From the NCBI GenBank assembly GCA_025765595.1, contig JAIVFH010000560.1:1-14684 (forward strand): a stretch of DNA of 14,684 nucleotides. The letters run 5' to 3'. Positions 1-8,039 of the stretch are shown here, piece after piece. A program made the translations under genes and the position numbers. A model generated the notes under the pieces. It saw only the letters and a list, made by a program, of their open reading frames with translations, ran no database searches and was not told the DNA's origin. Source of the DNA: Obelidium mucronatum. Lineage: Eukaryota; Chytridiomycota; Chytridiomycetes; Chytridiales; Chytriomycetaceae. Numbering within the stretch: position 1 is the stretch's first letter; each line of letters begins with the position of its first letter.

Positions 1-372
1 AAAACTTCAAGCGTGAGATCCGAGTCAGGATTCTTCTTAAAACTTCCTGATTGCTTCGATATCAATTGGCTCATAATACCATTCCAACATTTGCGTATTC
101 CTTGCGAATTTAATCCTCCAAAAAGCGAAGAGCTCCAAAGAGAATAAAAGTTACACCTTTAAAAACGTATTAAGTTCGAAAAGTCCGTTATTTGGATGAT
201 TCTGAACGCTTGGCGAGTGTTATGCAGAGTTTTTAGCAATGGCTGGCAGTATTATCAGGTTTTATTGTCACACTAACTAAACTCTACCATTGTCTACACG
301 CGGATTCTGTTCAATGGGATTGCGTGAATAAAATTTTAGTGCCAAGTTTTTTAATAGCAGAAAGAAAGCCAA
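1..372. other. Left-edge region without a recognised gene
   Basis: This AT-rich stretch lies upstream of the tRNA gene. No long reading frame, splice-like pattern or RNA fold was recognised on either strand. Short frames overlapping its right end are shadows of the tRNA. It could hold the UTR or promoter of a gene outside the window, but nothing in the sequence shows this. Confidence 0.5.
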
Positions 373-454
373 GTCCCGTTGGCGGAGTGGTTAACGCGGT
401 GCCCTGCTAAGGCATTTCCCTCTGGGAGCGCAGGTTCGAATCCTGTGCGGGACG
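373..454 (+). tRNA. tRNA-Ser (anticodon GCT), intronless
   Basis: This is an 82-base class II tRNA that decodes AGC/AGU serine codons. The acceptor stem GTCCCGT (373-379) pairs with GCGGGAC (447-453), with a terminal T-G wobble and discriminator G at 454, as is usual for serine. The anticodon stem GTGCC/GGCAT (399-403/411-415) encloses the seven-base loop CTGCTAA, which puts GCT at 406-408. A long variable arm forms a CCC-TCT-GGG hairpin, as expected for Ser. The T arm has the loop TTCGAAT. Internal Pol III promoters are visible: the A box TGGCGGAGTGG (380-390) and the B box GGTTCGAATCC (433-443). There is no intron and CCA is not encoded, which fits a nuclear eukaryotic gene. Confidence 0.96.
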
Positions 455-458
455 AAGC

Positions 459-462
459 TTTT
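459..462 (+). terminator. Pol III terminator of the tRNA gene
   Basis: A run of four T begins five bases after the tRNA discriminator base, which is the usual position and minimal length for RNA polymerase III termination. Confidence 0.6.
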
Positions 463-1624
463 GGGGGGAGTCTTATGGGAAAAATTCCCCAACTATGCGG
501 GTGTCTATGCCGGTGGTTTGACATCAGAACCAAAATTTCCATGTGTCATGTAGGTCTGAACCTAGAGCCTTAGGGTTACATTCCATTACCAATCGGCAAT
601 CTATTCCTCCGTTAAGCAAACTACTCCGTTATTGTTGATGTAAAATTGATTGATAAAATAGGTTTTCAAGAATACCGAAAAGCCCATCACATTCAACTTG
701 TTTGTTTGAAGCTTTAAGTGACAACTACAAATTAAATAAATTAATTATTCAATTATTCTATACTCTTATCTATCTACTATGACTTGTTATCGGTGAGTTT
801 TTATACAAGATGAAAGAAAAAAGATCTCAAAAACATACGACAACACCAATGCCTTTGTTGATCCAGTCCTTTGCGAGGACATAGGCACAGTAAGTCTTGT
901 AGTTGCTCTTCAGTCTGCTGGGCGCTGACCTTGCTTTTTCATTATCCTGATACCAGCCAGAGCCGCTACGCTTTAATGCAATCAAGTAGTGACGGCAAGA
1001 GCACACGACGGGGCTGCGCTACCACCAGTCGGCGCTGTGCAGCAGCAAACATGTAACGCGCCGGATGCAACAGTGTGGCTGTGCGCAGCGTCAATGCAGA
1101 CGTTTGTTGACAGCTTCAACGCCGTCGTCGCAAACAGCACCGGGCTACCCTAAGTGCAGAAATTAGAGGGTCTTCCTGATTGGTCAGGTTAGCGGCTTTC
1201 TTTTGTTTGTTGACGCGTCTGGCTTATCTATTGTTTTCAAAGACGCCAATAATGCGCCTCGATCGCGTCGATCAAACTATTGTCTGTGGAGGACAGGGTC
1301 AATCTGTTTTGATGCTTACAGGCAGCCCAGTAGGTGTTTCTGTTGATGTTGTGCCTTGCTATTGACGCTTTGTTCCAATTCAGGATATCATCGCACTCAA
1401 AGTGAATGGCAAGTCTCAAGTACCGTATTTCATAAAATAGTTTGGGTCCCTTCAAAACCAGTGAAATGGTATGGCGAAGACGTTGCGTTATTCGAGAGAG
1501 TGCTTGCTGGTAGCCTAAGTAAATTACTATTAATATAATTATGCTTTGTCTTCTTTCAAATAAAGTGTTTCTATTTCTCTATACATCTACTTTTATTGTA
1601 CCAGTGAAGCAGTCAGACACTCTC
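463..1624. other. Long region without a recognised gene
   Basis: About 1.2 kb with no intact gene recognised. The part at 870-1140 is more GC-rich than its surroundings. On the minus strand the stretch 1237-1455 is open for about 70 codons and 870-1146 carries shorter open stretches broken by stops. None resembles a family I know. It may be a decayed gene or mobile element, but no terminal repeats, target duplications or transposase motifs were seen. Confidence 0.4.
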
Positions 1625-1647
1625 TCCATGTGATCTATCCATGTGAT
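1625..1647. repeat. Short direct repeat, TCCATGTGAT twice
   Basis: The ten-base word TCCATGTGAT occurs at 1625-1634 and again at 1638-1647, a 13-base period. It lies in intergenic DNA about 30 bases before another small tandem repeat. No function can be assigned. Confidence 0.7.
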
Positions 1648-1677
1648 ACTCCCTCCGTGTTCGGCATGAACTTCCTG

Positions 1678-1710
1678 CCGATTTCCGACCGATTTCCAAC
1701 CGATTTCCGA
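1678..1710. repeat. Three tandem copies of an 11-base unit
   Basis: The unit CCGATTTCCRA occurs three times head to tail: CCGATTTCCGA, CCGATTTCCAA, CCGATTTCCGA. The array is perfect except for one base in the middle copy. It lies in a moderately GC-rich intergenic block (about 1650-1850) that also holds a C-run/G-run inverted repeat near 1832-1846. The block may be a remnant of decayed coding sequence, but no protein family is recognisable. Confidence 0.75.
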
Positions 1711-1831
1711 CAGAACAACCACTGGAATTCGTCTGGTGGTCTGTGCGGCCGGAAACGACCGCTTTGAACCTCAGGCAAACGCTCCGGAAAATCCGGTGGG
1801 CTTCCAGACTCTTACCGGCAGATTGACGACC

Positions 1832-1846
1832 CCCCCGTATTGGGGG
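1832..1846. repeat. Small C5/G5 inverted repeat
   Basis: CCCCC and GGGGG flank the five bases GTATT and could form a five-pair GC hairpin. No U-run or other context suggests a role in termination. It may be incidental. Confidence 0.4.
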
Positions 1847-2016
1847 TGTAGTGCTACTACTTGTTTAGATGCGGTGGCGTGTCAATATGCGATGTTAAAA
1901 AAAACGGCACACCGAGATTCAATTACGTTCCTTGAATGAGAGCATCAATTTGATTTTACTATTGACGAGTTACAACTTCAAATATGGCAACTCAAAATTA
2001 CAAAACAAGCCCGCAT

Positions 2017-2370
2017 AATTTTACCACTAAAATCGCACTCTTGCAATACTTCAAGATGAAGCAACTCTGACGGCAAAAATCCCGTGAAACTGTTGTTGTC
2101 GATGACAATGCTCGCAGCATTGATTAAATTCCCAAGCGTTTCAGGTCACAGGACCAGAAAATATTTTTGTCATACAATTCCAATTCAGGTTGACAAGCTT
2201 CCCGATGGACTTTGGCAACTCCCCCCCAGAAAACCGAAATTTTTTAACCTCAGTAAGTTTGTTAGAACTTAGATTGCCCAGATTTTCCGGAAGGGATCCT
2301 TTCAGTTGACTAGGAGCAAAAGGCTCAAAAATGAAATGTTAACAAGTTGCGTTAATTCGTGTGGTAAACT
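2017..2370 (-). pseudogene. Broken leucine-rich-repeat (plant-type LRR) gene remnant
   Basis: Reading the minus strand from 2370 downwards gives LRR-like peptide in three consecutive frames. Segment A (from 2370) reads SLPHELTQLVN and runs into a stop at 2304-2302. Segment B (2308-2144) contains GSLPENLGNL and then GELPKSIGKLVNL, and stops at 2143-2141. Segment C (2142-2017) contains ETLGNL, NNSFTGFLPSEL and FSGKI. The G-x-(L/I)-P-x-x-(L/I)-G-x-L blocks recur every 22-25 residues, the period of plant-type 24-residue LRRs. Both breaks are one-base forward shifts. There is no start codon or complete ORF, so the gene looks dead. LRR-like sequence may extend upstream to about 2500, and open but unrecognised sequence continues towards 1978. 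Introns at the breaks are possible but no convincing GT-AG pair was seen. Confidence 0.65.
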
Positions 2371-2660
2371 CCAGGCTGCAAATTTCGCTTTGAATTATGT
2401 AAACCCCAAGCCACAGAAATGCTTCAACCCAATCGAATTCACACCATGCTTTAGATATCTTAACGAAATATTTGGACAAACCCCCCAATTGACTTCAGTG
2501 CACATAATACTCCATTAAAAGTGGAAGATATAACCGAGCATATACTGTTTGAAAAGACGACGGGCCCTATCGCAAAAACGCCACTGAAACCTGACCCCAA
2601 TCGCGAATTGCTGGCGAGTCTAGATATTTTCGAGAAGAGAGACGATTCTGTTGTCCTATC

Positions 2661-2669
2661 ATGTCATAA
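2661..2669 (+). promoter_or_regulatory. Minimal upstream ORF (Met-Ser-stop) before the P450 ATG
   Basis: ATG TCA TAA lies out of frame with the P450 and ends seven bases before its presumed start codon at 2677. If the transcript begins upstream of 2661, scanning ribosomes would meet this two-codon uORF first. Transcript start is unknown, so the role is inferred only. Confidence 0.35.
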
Positions 2670-2676
2670 ATTGGAT

Positions 2677-4101
2677 ATGAACTCATTCACTTTGACGGCG
2701 TCCTTCACAGCCGCAGTCGCTGCCATCGCTGCATACAACATATGGTATATCGAAAAGAGGAATTTCCCACACCTTCCAACTCCATGGCCGCACTTCTTTA
2801 CAACCAACCTCTCCGATGTTCTCGACCCTTCCTTCCCGCACCGCCTACACACGCTCAAAACGCCAGTCTTTGTGACCCTGCCCGGGATGCCTCAACCCGT
2901 GCTGATGGTCATCGACCCCCTGCTTGCCAAGCACCTCCTCGGCAAGTGCAGCACGCGGCCACTGATTGGCGATCCGTCCTTCACAACACTCTTTGGCGCC
3001 AAATCAATCTTCCGCGCCGTCGGACACGAACACCGGCGCATTCGGTCGCTCTGCGCCAAGGCGTTTTCGAAAGGGAGTCTGGGATTCCACTTTGATCGGC
3101 TGCGCCGACTCGCGCGGGAAACGGCGGCGGCGCTGGCGGAGGCGTCGCAAGGTCTTCTGGAAGGTGTCGATCCGATGCCGTTTGTGCAGGGGTATTCGTA
3201 TAGGGCCGTGTGTGTGTTCTTGGTGGGTCAGAGTCCAGAGTACGCGGCGCGGTTGGAGGCGCTGGAAGCAGACTTTATTGTGTTTTCTACAGGGTTCTTG
3301 GCGGAGTTTCGACCGCGTTGGGTTGATTATTTCACGGGGAATAAGATTCCAAAGGCGAGGGCGGCGCGTTCTCGGATCCTGCTGGTGTGTCAAAAAATGG
3401 CGCAAGAAAGACGGGCGGCAATGAGTCAAGGAGAGGTTTTCACGGATTCGCTTTCGGCATTTATTGATTCCAAAGATGCCAGTGGGAATAGTTTTAGTGA
3501 TTTGGAGATTGCGGAGCTGTTTTTGGATCTGTTGTTTGCGGGGTTTGAAACTACTTCGAAGCAGCTGGCGACAGTGTTCCATCACTTGGTATACTCTCTT
3601 TCTGATCGTGATAGAGCAGCTATTAGAGAGGAGGTTTTTAAAACGGTTGATCTTTTTGACTCGGAACAAGCATTTGGTTCATTGGGTGTCCAGCTGGAAG
3701 CTTTCATCAAGGAATCGATGCGCGTATTCCCAGTGCTACCAGCCCCCACTCGTATTCTCTTGCATGATACAATTCTTAATGGAGTCCATGTTCCAGCAGG
3801 AACAATCATTGATGCAGTCCGCGAGCAAGGTCTGTTCCTCCCATCAAACCCTGAGGAATTCTCGTTGGGCCATTTTTTGGGAGACCAAGCATTTGACAAA
3901 CTGCATCCAACCGAATTTATTCCGTTTGGAATGGGCGAAGGGATGTGTCTTGCTTTTCAACTCGCCAAACTCGAAATGAAGTTGCTTGTCGCTGAAGTAA
4001 TCAGATCCTATGATATCCGTAAAGATGAGACGGCCGCTGTTGTTGTGACATGCTTTCCATCCAAAGTAATTAGCAGCAAAGTAATATTAACCAAAGTCTA
4101 A
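2677..4101 (+). CDS. Cytochrome P450, single exon, divergent haem loop
   Basis: Encodes a 474-residue haem monooxygenase, normal length for a microsomal P450. The start is the first in-frame ATG. The frame is open back to 2521 but has no earlier ATG. Residues 1-20 are a hydrophobic membrane anchor, followed by a Pro-containing hinge (PHLPTPWP). A C-helix-like GHEHRRIRSL resembles the CYP26/CYP51/CYP120 pattern. The I-helix motif AGFETT (288-293) carries the oxygen-activating Thr. The K-helix ExxR is E346-S-M-R349. The Cys ligand is C424 in FGMGEGMCLA (417-426). The usual Arg two residues before the Cys is Gly422, and the Gly two residues after it is Ala426. The stretch before the loop also lacks the usual HRDP/PERF wording. 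It has no introns, unlike most neighbours. The substrate is unknown and may be a sterol, lipid or xenobiotic. Family assignment is firm, subfamily and catalytic competence are not. Confidence 0.92.
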   Translation: MNSFTLTASFTAAVAAIAAYNIWYIEKRNFPHLPTPWPHFFTTNLSDVLDPSFPHRLHTLKTPVFVTLPGMPQPVLMVIDPLLAKHLLGKCSTRPLIGDPSFTTLFGAKSIFRAVGHEHRRIRSLCAKAFSKGSLGFHFDRLRRLARETAAALAEASQGLLEGVDPMPFVQGYSYRAVCVFLVGQSPEYAARLEALEADFIVFSTGFLAEFRPRWVDYFTGNKIPKARAARSRILLVCQKMAQERRAAMSQGEVFTDSLSAFIDSKDASGNSFSDLEIAELFLDLLFAGFETTSKQLATVFHHLVYSLSDRDRAAIREEVFKTVDLFDSEQAFGSLGVQLEAFIKESMRVFPVLPAPTRILLHDTILNGVHVPAGTIIDAVREQGLFLPSNPEEFSLGHFLGDQAFDKLHPTEFIPFGMGEGMCLAFQLAKLEMKLLVAEVIRSYDIRKDETAAVVVTCFPSKVISSKVILTKV

Positions 4102-4105
4102 TAAA
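4100..4105 (+). terminator. P450 poly(A) signal AATAAA
   Basis: AATAAA overlaps the TAA stop codon of the P450 by two bases and is followed by an A-rich then C-rich tract. The position is unusually early but fits a 37-base spacer between convergent genes. Confidence 0.4.
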
Positions 4106-4123
4106 AAAAACCCCCCATTGTGT

Positions 4124-4129
4124 TTTATT
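4124..4129 (-). terminator. TOE1-like gene poly(A) signal AATAAA
   Basis: On the minus strand AATAAA lies ten bases beyond the stop codon of the TOE1-like gene. Cleavage downstream of it would fall inside the 3' end of the convergent P450, so the two transcripts probably overlap. Confidence 0.45.
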
Positions 4130-4138
4130 TACAATCCC

Positions 4139-5632
4139 TCAACTCGCAGGTGCAGCCTGATCTTTCCACGCCAGTTTCATGCGCGCATGTCCAATACTCG
4201 TTTTTGAAAACGAACTCTTGATGATGCTAAGTGGTATGTTTTTCCCAATCAGATACAGCTTATTCCCGTGCAATTTCACAAACGCAGTGAGTTGTTCTTT
4301 TAGTGTCATGGGTGGAGAGTTTGGTGCAACTGGCTGCAGGGCTTGTAATTGGGCGAAAAATACGTATCCAGTCATGTACGCGTCAAATGAAGCAGAGTGA
4401 TAGGTTTGGAGAAGGGCTGGAGTGATTGCGGGAATTCCAGGTTCGGAAGCATTCAAGCCTGGAATAGCTGCGATTTGTTTCACGACAACTTTTGGTGACG
4501 GCGGATTGGTCACATCTGGGGTTGCATTTACTGCTGCCTTTGATATCGCATTGGTGGATTCTCCCTTTGCCTTCTTCTTTCCTGCATTTTGGCGAGACTC
4601 TGCTTCTTCTTCATCAAGAATAATATCCAGATCGTGGGACTTTGCACATGCGGGCCCGCTGGCGCAGTATCCGTGTGACTTTTAAAGAAAAGGACTGTTT
4701 AACATTGAACGTTGCAAAGTCATCAATAGCTAAGATACTCACAGCATATTGCACACAGTAAACTTTTCTATCATCCCTTTCTTGCTGCTTTGACCTTTTT
4801 TTCTTTGTCACAGTTGTTCCAGCTGAGTTGTCGTTCTTCAACGATAAAGTTGCACTTATTTCCCCATTTGGCAAAAGAGCGGATTGTGGAATTGTAATGG
4901 GAGACGAGAATTCGATGGGCGGTAGAAGCTGGATTGAAGTCGTTTGTGACTTGAGAATATTCCGTTCGCTATGGTGTAGACACGAATCAGTAAGGAATAT
5001 CTTTGATGTAGAGACAAAGATTCTCAACTCAACTATTTACGATACAGGTACGCCAGGTAAGAAGCTTTTTCATGGGCTACATAATCGGCAATGTACTTTG
5101 TGTCCACGATTCCAGCCGGGAACAGGTCGTGCAAATCGGCAACAAACGTATCGAGATCGGGCGGCAGCTCCGTGTAAAAAGTCTGGTAGATGAACATCAG
5201 ATCGAGCAGGCCGTTGTGGATGACGATGGGCACGTTGAGCTGCACAATGTATGCAAACAGGTCTTTGAGCTGTGCCGGGTCGATTCCCTCTCTGAAAGTT
5301 CTGTTCCAGTCGAAGGCGTGGTCGACCAGAAACGCGGCGGACGCCGGCGCGACTTCGAACGGCGCGGACGGGCGCAGCGCAAAGTCGAACGCGCGCGCGG
5401 CGGCGGCGGCGGCGCCAGTTTCGCGGAAGGCGGCGACGCCGAGACACAGCAGCGCGCACGCCGTCGCCGTCGCCCGCAGCGCCGCGTACCGCGCTGCGAG
5501 GTCGCCCGCGCGCGTCGCCGCCCCGCCAAGCCCGCTGAACTCAGTGTCGAGGCTGACAAACGCCGCCCGCGACAGCTCGAGCCGCAGCCGCAGCGACAGC
5601 GGCGCGAGCGAGAACCGCGTCACTGGCTGCAT
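4139..5632 (-). CDS. TOE1: TOE1-like DEDD-family 3' exonuclease/deadenylase with CCCH zinc finger
   Basis: Exons 5046-5632, 4743-4968 and 4139-4678, giving 450 residues. TOE1 family members trim and deadenylate 3' ends of small nuclear RNAs in the nucleus/Cajal body. The DEDD nuclease signature is present: D29 and E31 in LDTEFSGLG, D144 in IHNGLLDLMF, and H365/D370 in YHSASFDAYMTGYVFF. As in TOE1, a CCCH zinc finger (C267-x8-C276-x5-C282-x3-H286) is inserted before the last catalytic motif. A Lys/Arg-rich stretch (KKKRSKQQERDDRK, about 248-262) is a candidate nuclear localisation signal. The first intron (4969-5045) uses GTATCG and a CTGAT branch-like site. It was chosen because it alone keeps the frame, and its exact ends are less sure. 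The second (4679-4742) starts GTGAGT. The exon 1 region around 5330-5600 is extremely GC- and Ala-rich. The gene is head-to-head with GCP4. Confidence 0.9.
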
Positions 5633-5665
5633 TGAAAGTATTTAAATAAAAATAAATAAAAAGAA
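5633..5665. promoter_or_regulatory. 33-base A/T-rich divergent spacer between TOE1 and GCP4
   Basis: Only 33 bases, almost all A and T (with TTTAAATAAA-like words), separate the ATG of the TOE1-like gene (minus) from the ATG of GCP4 (plus). Any core promoter and both 5' leaders must lie in this spacer or inside the opposite gene, so a shared bidirectional promoter is likely. No specific factor site was identified. Confidence 0.5.
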
Positions 5666-8008
5666 ATGCTGCACCAGCTGCTGGCCCATCTCGCCCTGGG
5701 AACTACAACTGCCCCTACGGATATTCCTGAATCTTTCCTGCACGCATCAGAGCAAGTTATAGTTGCTCGCACTCTCTCATTGGCTTGCTGCTATGGGAAA
5801 CTGTCCAAACTCCTTTCTGTCAAAACCAAATCTTCCTACGCAAAAGCCCTGAGATCTGCAGTCTTATCATGGCTCAATTCCGAATACAAGGCCGAACTCA
5901 GAAAGTGTGAAACAGAGGCGCTGAAGGAGGGCGATGGCCGGCTGTCGATGGCAAAGTTGGACATGGGGTTGGCCAAAGTAAGTGCCAAACAACCTCCAAA
6001 ATCACACATTGGCTTCCTTTTGATTCCAAGTAGTTTCATAGAATATTCCCTCATTTGCTGGCATTCTTGTCGCTTGTCTTTACGACGAGTCCAACACACC
6101 AAGCGCGATTACATGGCCTCTCCATCAACAATGCCTTGTACAAAATGGCGCATTCAACCGGTGTCCAAGAATTGAAAGACATTTGGCTTCTATTTCTATC
6201 TGCTGTGAATTTTGTTCTTGGAAGACAACTCGTTTCGTGGATGGTTTATGGGAAATTGATTGACCCTCACCTCGAGTTCTTCATTGGAAAGAGGGAAAAG
6301 GACGAAAGCGTCAATCGCTGGTGATAAACTTAGAAAATGGGTCAGAGGGAAGTTTTGGTTTCTAAATTGTCTGGTTTTTTTTTTTAGGAATGCAGAGTTT
6401 GAGCTTATCGATACCATGCTTCCTTCATACATACCTGCTGCTGTGGGAGAAGATGTATTATTTGTAGGAAAAGCTGTTGCGGCTATTCGCGAATCCAAAA
6501 CGCGTAAAGGTGATTGACATTGTTAATTGAAGTTTTGTTTCCTTTGGTTAGCTCACACGTTTGACTTTCCTTCACTCACAACCAAAAAAAAAAGAATCTG
6601 TTGTAGACAATCTGATTAGCTCTAGCACTGCCGAACTCTCCATGCTCGCCAACCGCAAAGAAGAGTTTCGACCGTTAGAGTTGCATATTGCAATTAAAAG
6701 AATCAAGAAGCTTATTGAAAAGGTTCTTTGGGAAGTCGTCGTCGTGGAAGAAAATCTCATGGACCACTTGGAGGTATGTTACCAATCAATCTAAATATTC
6801 CGCATTTCCTGAAGTATCAACCCAGATTTTCCGAAATTATCATCTTCTTGGGCGCGGCGAGTTTTTTGTTTCGTTTATTGATGAATGTGACAAGCTATGC
6901 TTGGAAGCTGCCTCCAGGCTATCCTTGGTGACGGAGCATGACTTGGCACAGCTGGTTTCCAAAGTATCTCAGAGTTTTGGTCTCGTTTCCGATGGAAAGA
7001 CGGAGGAGCTACTGCAAAACATACGATTCAAGAAAATAGGTACAGTAATGATTTGCTGACATCCAATTTCTAACACAGTCATGTTGTTCTTCAGAGCAAT
7101 CATCCAATCTCTATTCTGGCTCATTGATTGGAACTCCTGTTCGGTTAGAATACTCTGTAAAGTGGCCTCTGGATCTGATTTTCAAACCTCAGGATTTGGA
7201 TAAGTAAGACAATCTTTTTTTTTTGGATGGATTCAGAGTGGGAAACTAAAATTCCTGTATCTTTGAAAGATACAATGAACTCATGTCGTTTTTGATCGCA
7301 TTGAAGAAATCTCAAATCCACCTTCAGCGACTTTGGCCGTTTCCCCTTTCATCCACCACCACCAACAAATCTTCTGAACAGCATCAAGTCATGGCAAAAA
7401 TCTGGGCTATTCGATCAGCCATGATGTTTTTTGTTGATTCGTTATGGGGTTACGTCCAAATGGATGTGCTGGCGTCAGAGTACCATAAACTCCAGTCAGT
7501 GATTACTCTCCCTGCAGGCGGCGGTGAAAGTGGTGGTAGTAGTGGTGGAGACTTTGAAGCTATTCTCAAGGCACATCAAGAGTTTTTGGCGGCCTGTTTG
7601 CGCGGCTTATTTCTGGAAGATAATGGGGGCGCGACTAAGGAAGGGGGCGGTGTTGGTGGAATGAAAAAACTTGTAGGTGGCACACTGAAAAGCTGCTTGG
7701 GGGCATGTGAAGTATTTGTAGGTATTGTTGGGCGAGCTCATTCTGGACCTAGTGGCTGGAATGACGGAAAATTGTTGCAGGATGTCCTAAAGGTGAAGGA
7801 GGCAAGTTTGTTTACTTCCCATCTTGGTGTATTACCTGTTTGAATTCTTACGGGTCGGGTATTTCTTCCTTTTCAGGAGTTCGATCAGCATAGCTCCTTC
7901 CTGTTTAGAATTTTAACAGGTGTACAAGACACTGCCAGAAAATCGAACCACTTGGATGCTCTATTATTGCGATTAGATCATAACTTATTTTATTCGATGG
8001 CATCGTAA
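5666..8008 (+). CDS. GCP4: Gamma-tubulin complex component 4 (GCP4/Spc97-Spc98 family)
   Basis: Exons 5666-5977, 6034-6320, 6388-6509, 6595-6773, 6826-7039, 7095-7203, 7270-7801 and 7877-8008, giving 628 residues; human GCP4 is about 667. The product is a subunit of the gamma-tubulin ring complex, which nucleates microtubules at spindle poles or basal bodies. Recognisable blocks in GCP4 order are FHRIFP early, LPSYIP followed by LFVGKAV in exon 3, YHLLGRGEFF with LLGRGE at 307-312, VTEHDLAQLV, EYSVKWPLDLIF, the FFVDSLWGYVQMDVL block of the gamma-tubulin-binding C-terminal domain, and a final LLLRLDHNLFYS. Exon 7 carries a Gly/Ser-rich insert (about 7517-7550) and another Gly-rich loop near 7630. 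Intron phases all agree. The last intron fits a GC-AG donor (GCAAGT at 7802), with a GT alternative at 7793. The acceptor of intron 3 follows A10. Identification is strong; individual splice sites at introns 3 and 7 are less sure. Confidence 0.93.
7802..7876 (+). other. Candidate GC-AG intron in GCP4
   Basis: The donor reads GAG|GCAAGT, identical to the consensus except for C at +2, and the acceptor is TTTTCAG|GAG. Removing it joins KVKE to EFDQHSSFLF in frame. An alternative GT donor (GTGAAG at 7793) also keeps the frame and would drop three residues. Confidence 0.5.
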
Positions 8009-8039
8009 AACAATTCGGAATATACTCTGAATCATGTAA

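Noticed and set aside
351..573. Short frames on both strands around 351-573
   Set aside because: They overlap the tRNA-Ser gene and have no independent support.
1237..1455. 72-codon minus-strand frame as a possible transposase fragment
   Set aside because: No recognisable catalytic motif, terminal repeat or neighbouring element; left as unassigned sequence.
3004..3669. 221-codon minus-strand frame inside the P450
   Set aside because: Antisense shadow of a gene with clear P450 motifs; composition is basic and shows no family resemblance.
5072..5645. Long plus-strand open frames (151-187 codons) opposite TOE1 exon 1
   Set aside because: They are Arg/Ala-rich shadows of the GC-rich TOE1 exon, which carries the DEDD motifs on the other strand.
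6510..6593. Extra GCP4 coding sequence using the acceptor at 6551 (HTFDFPSLTT)
   Set aside because: That frame hits a stop soon after, and the downstream acceptor gives a protein of family-like length in the right frame.
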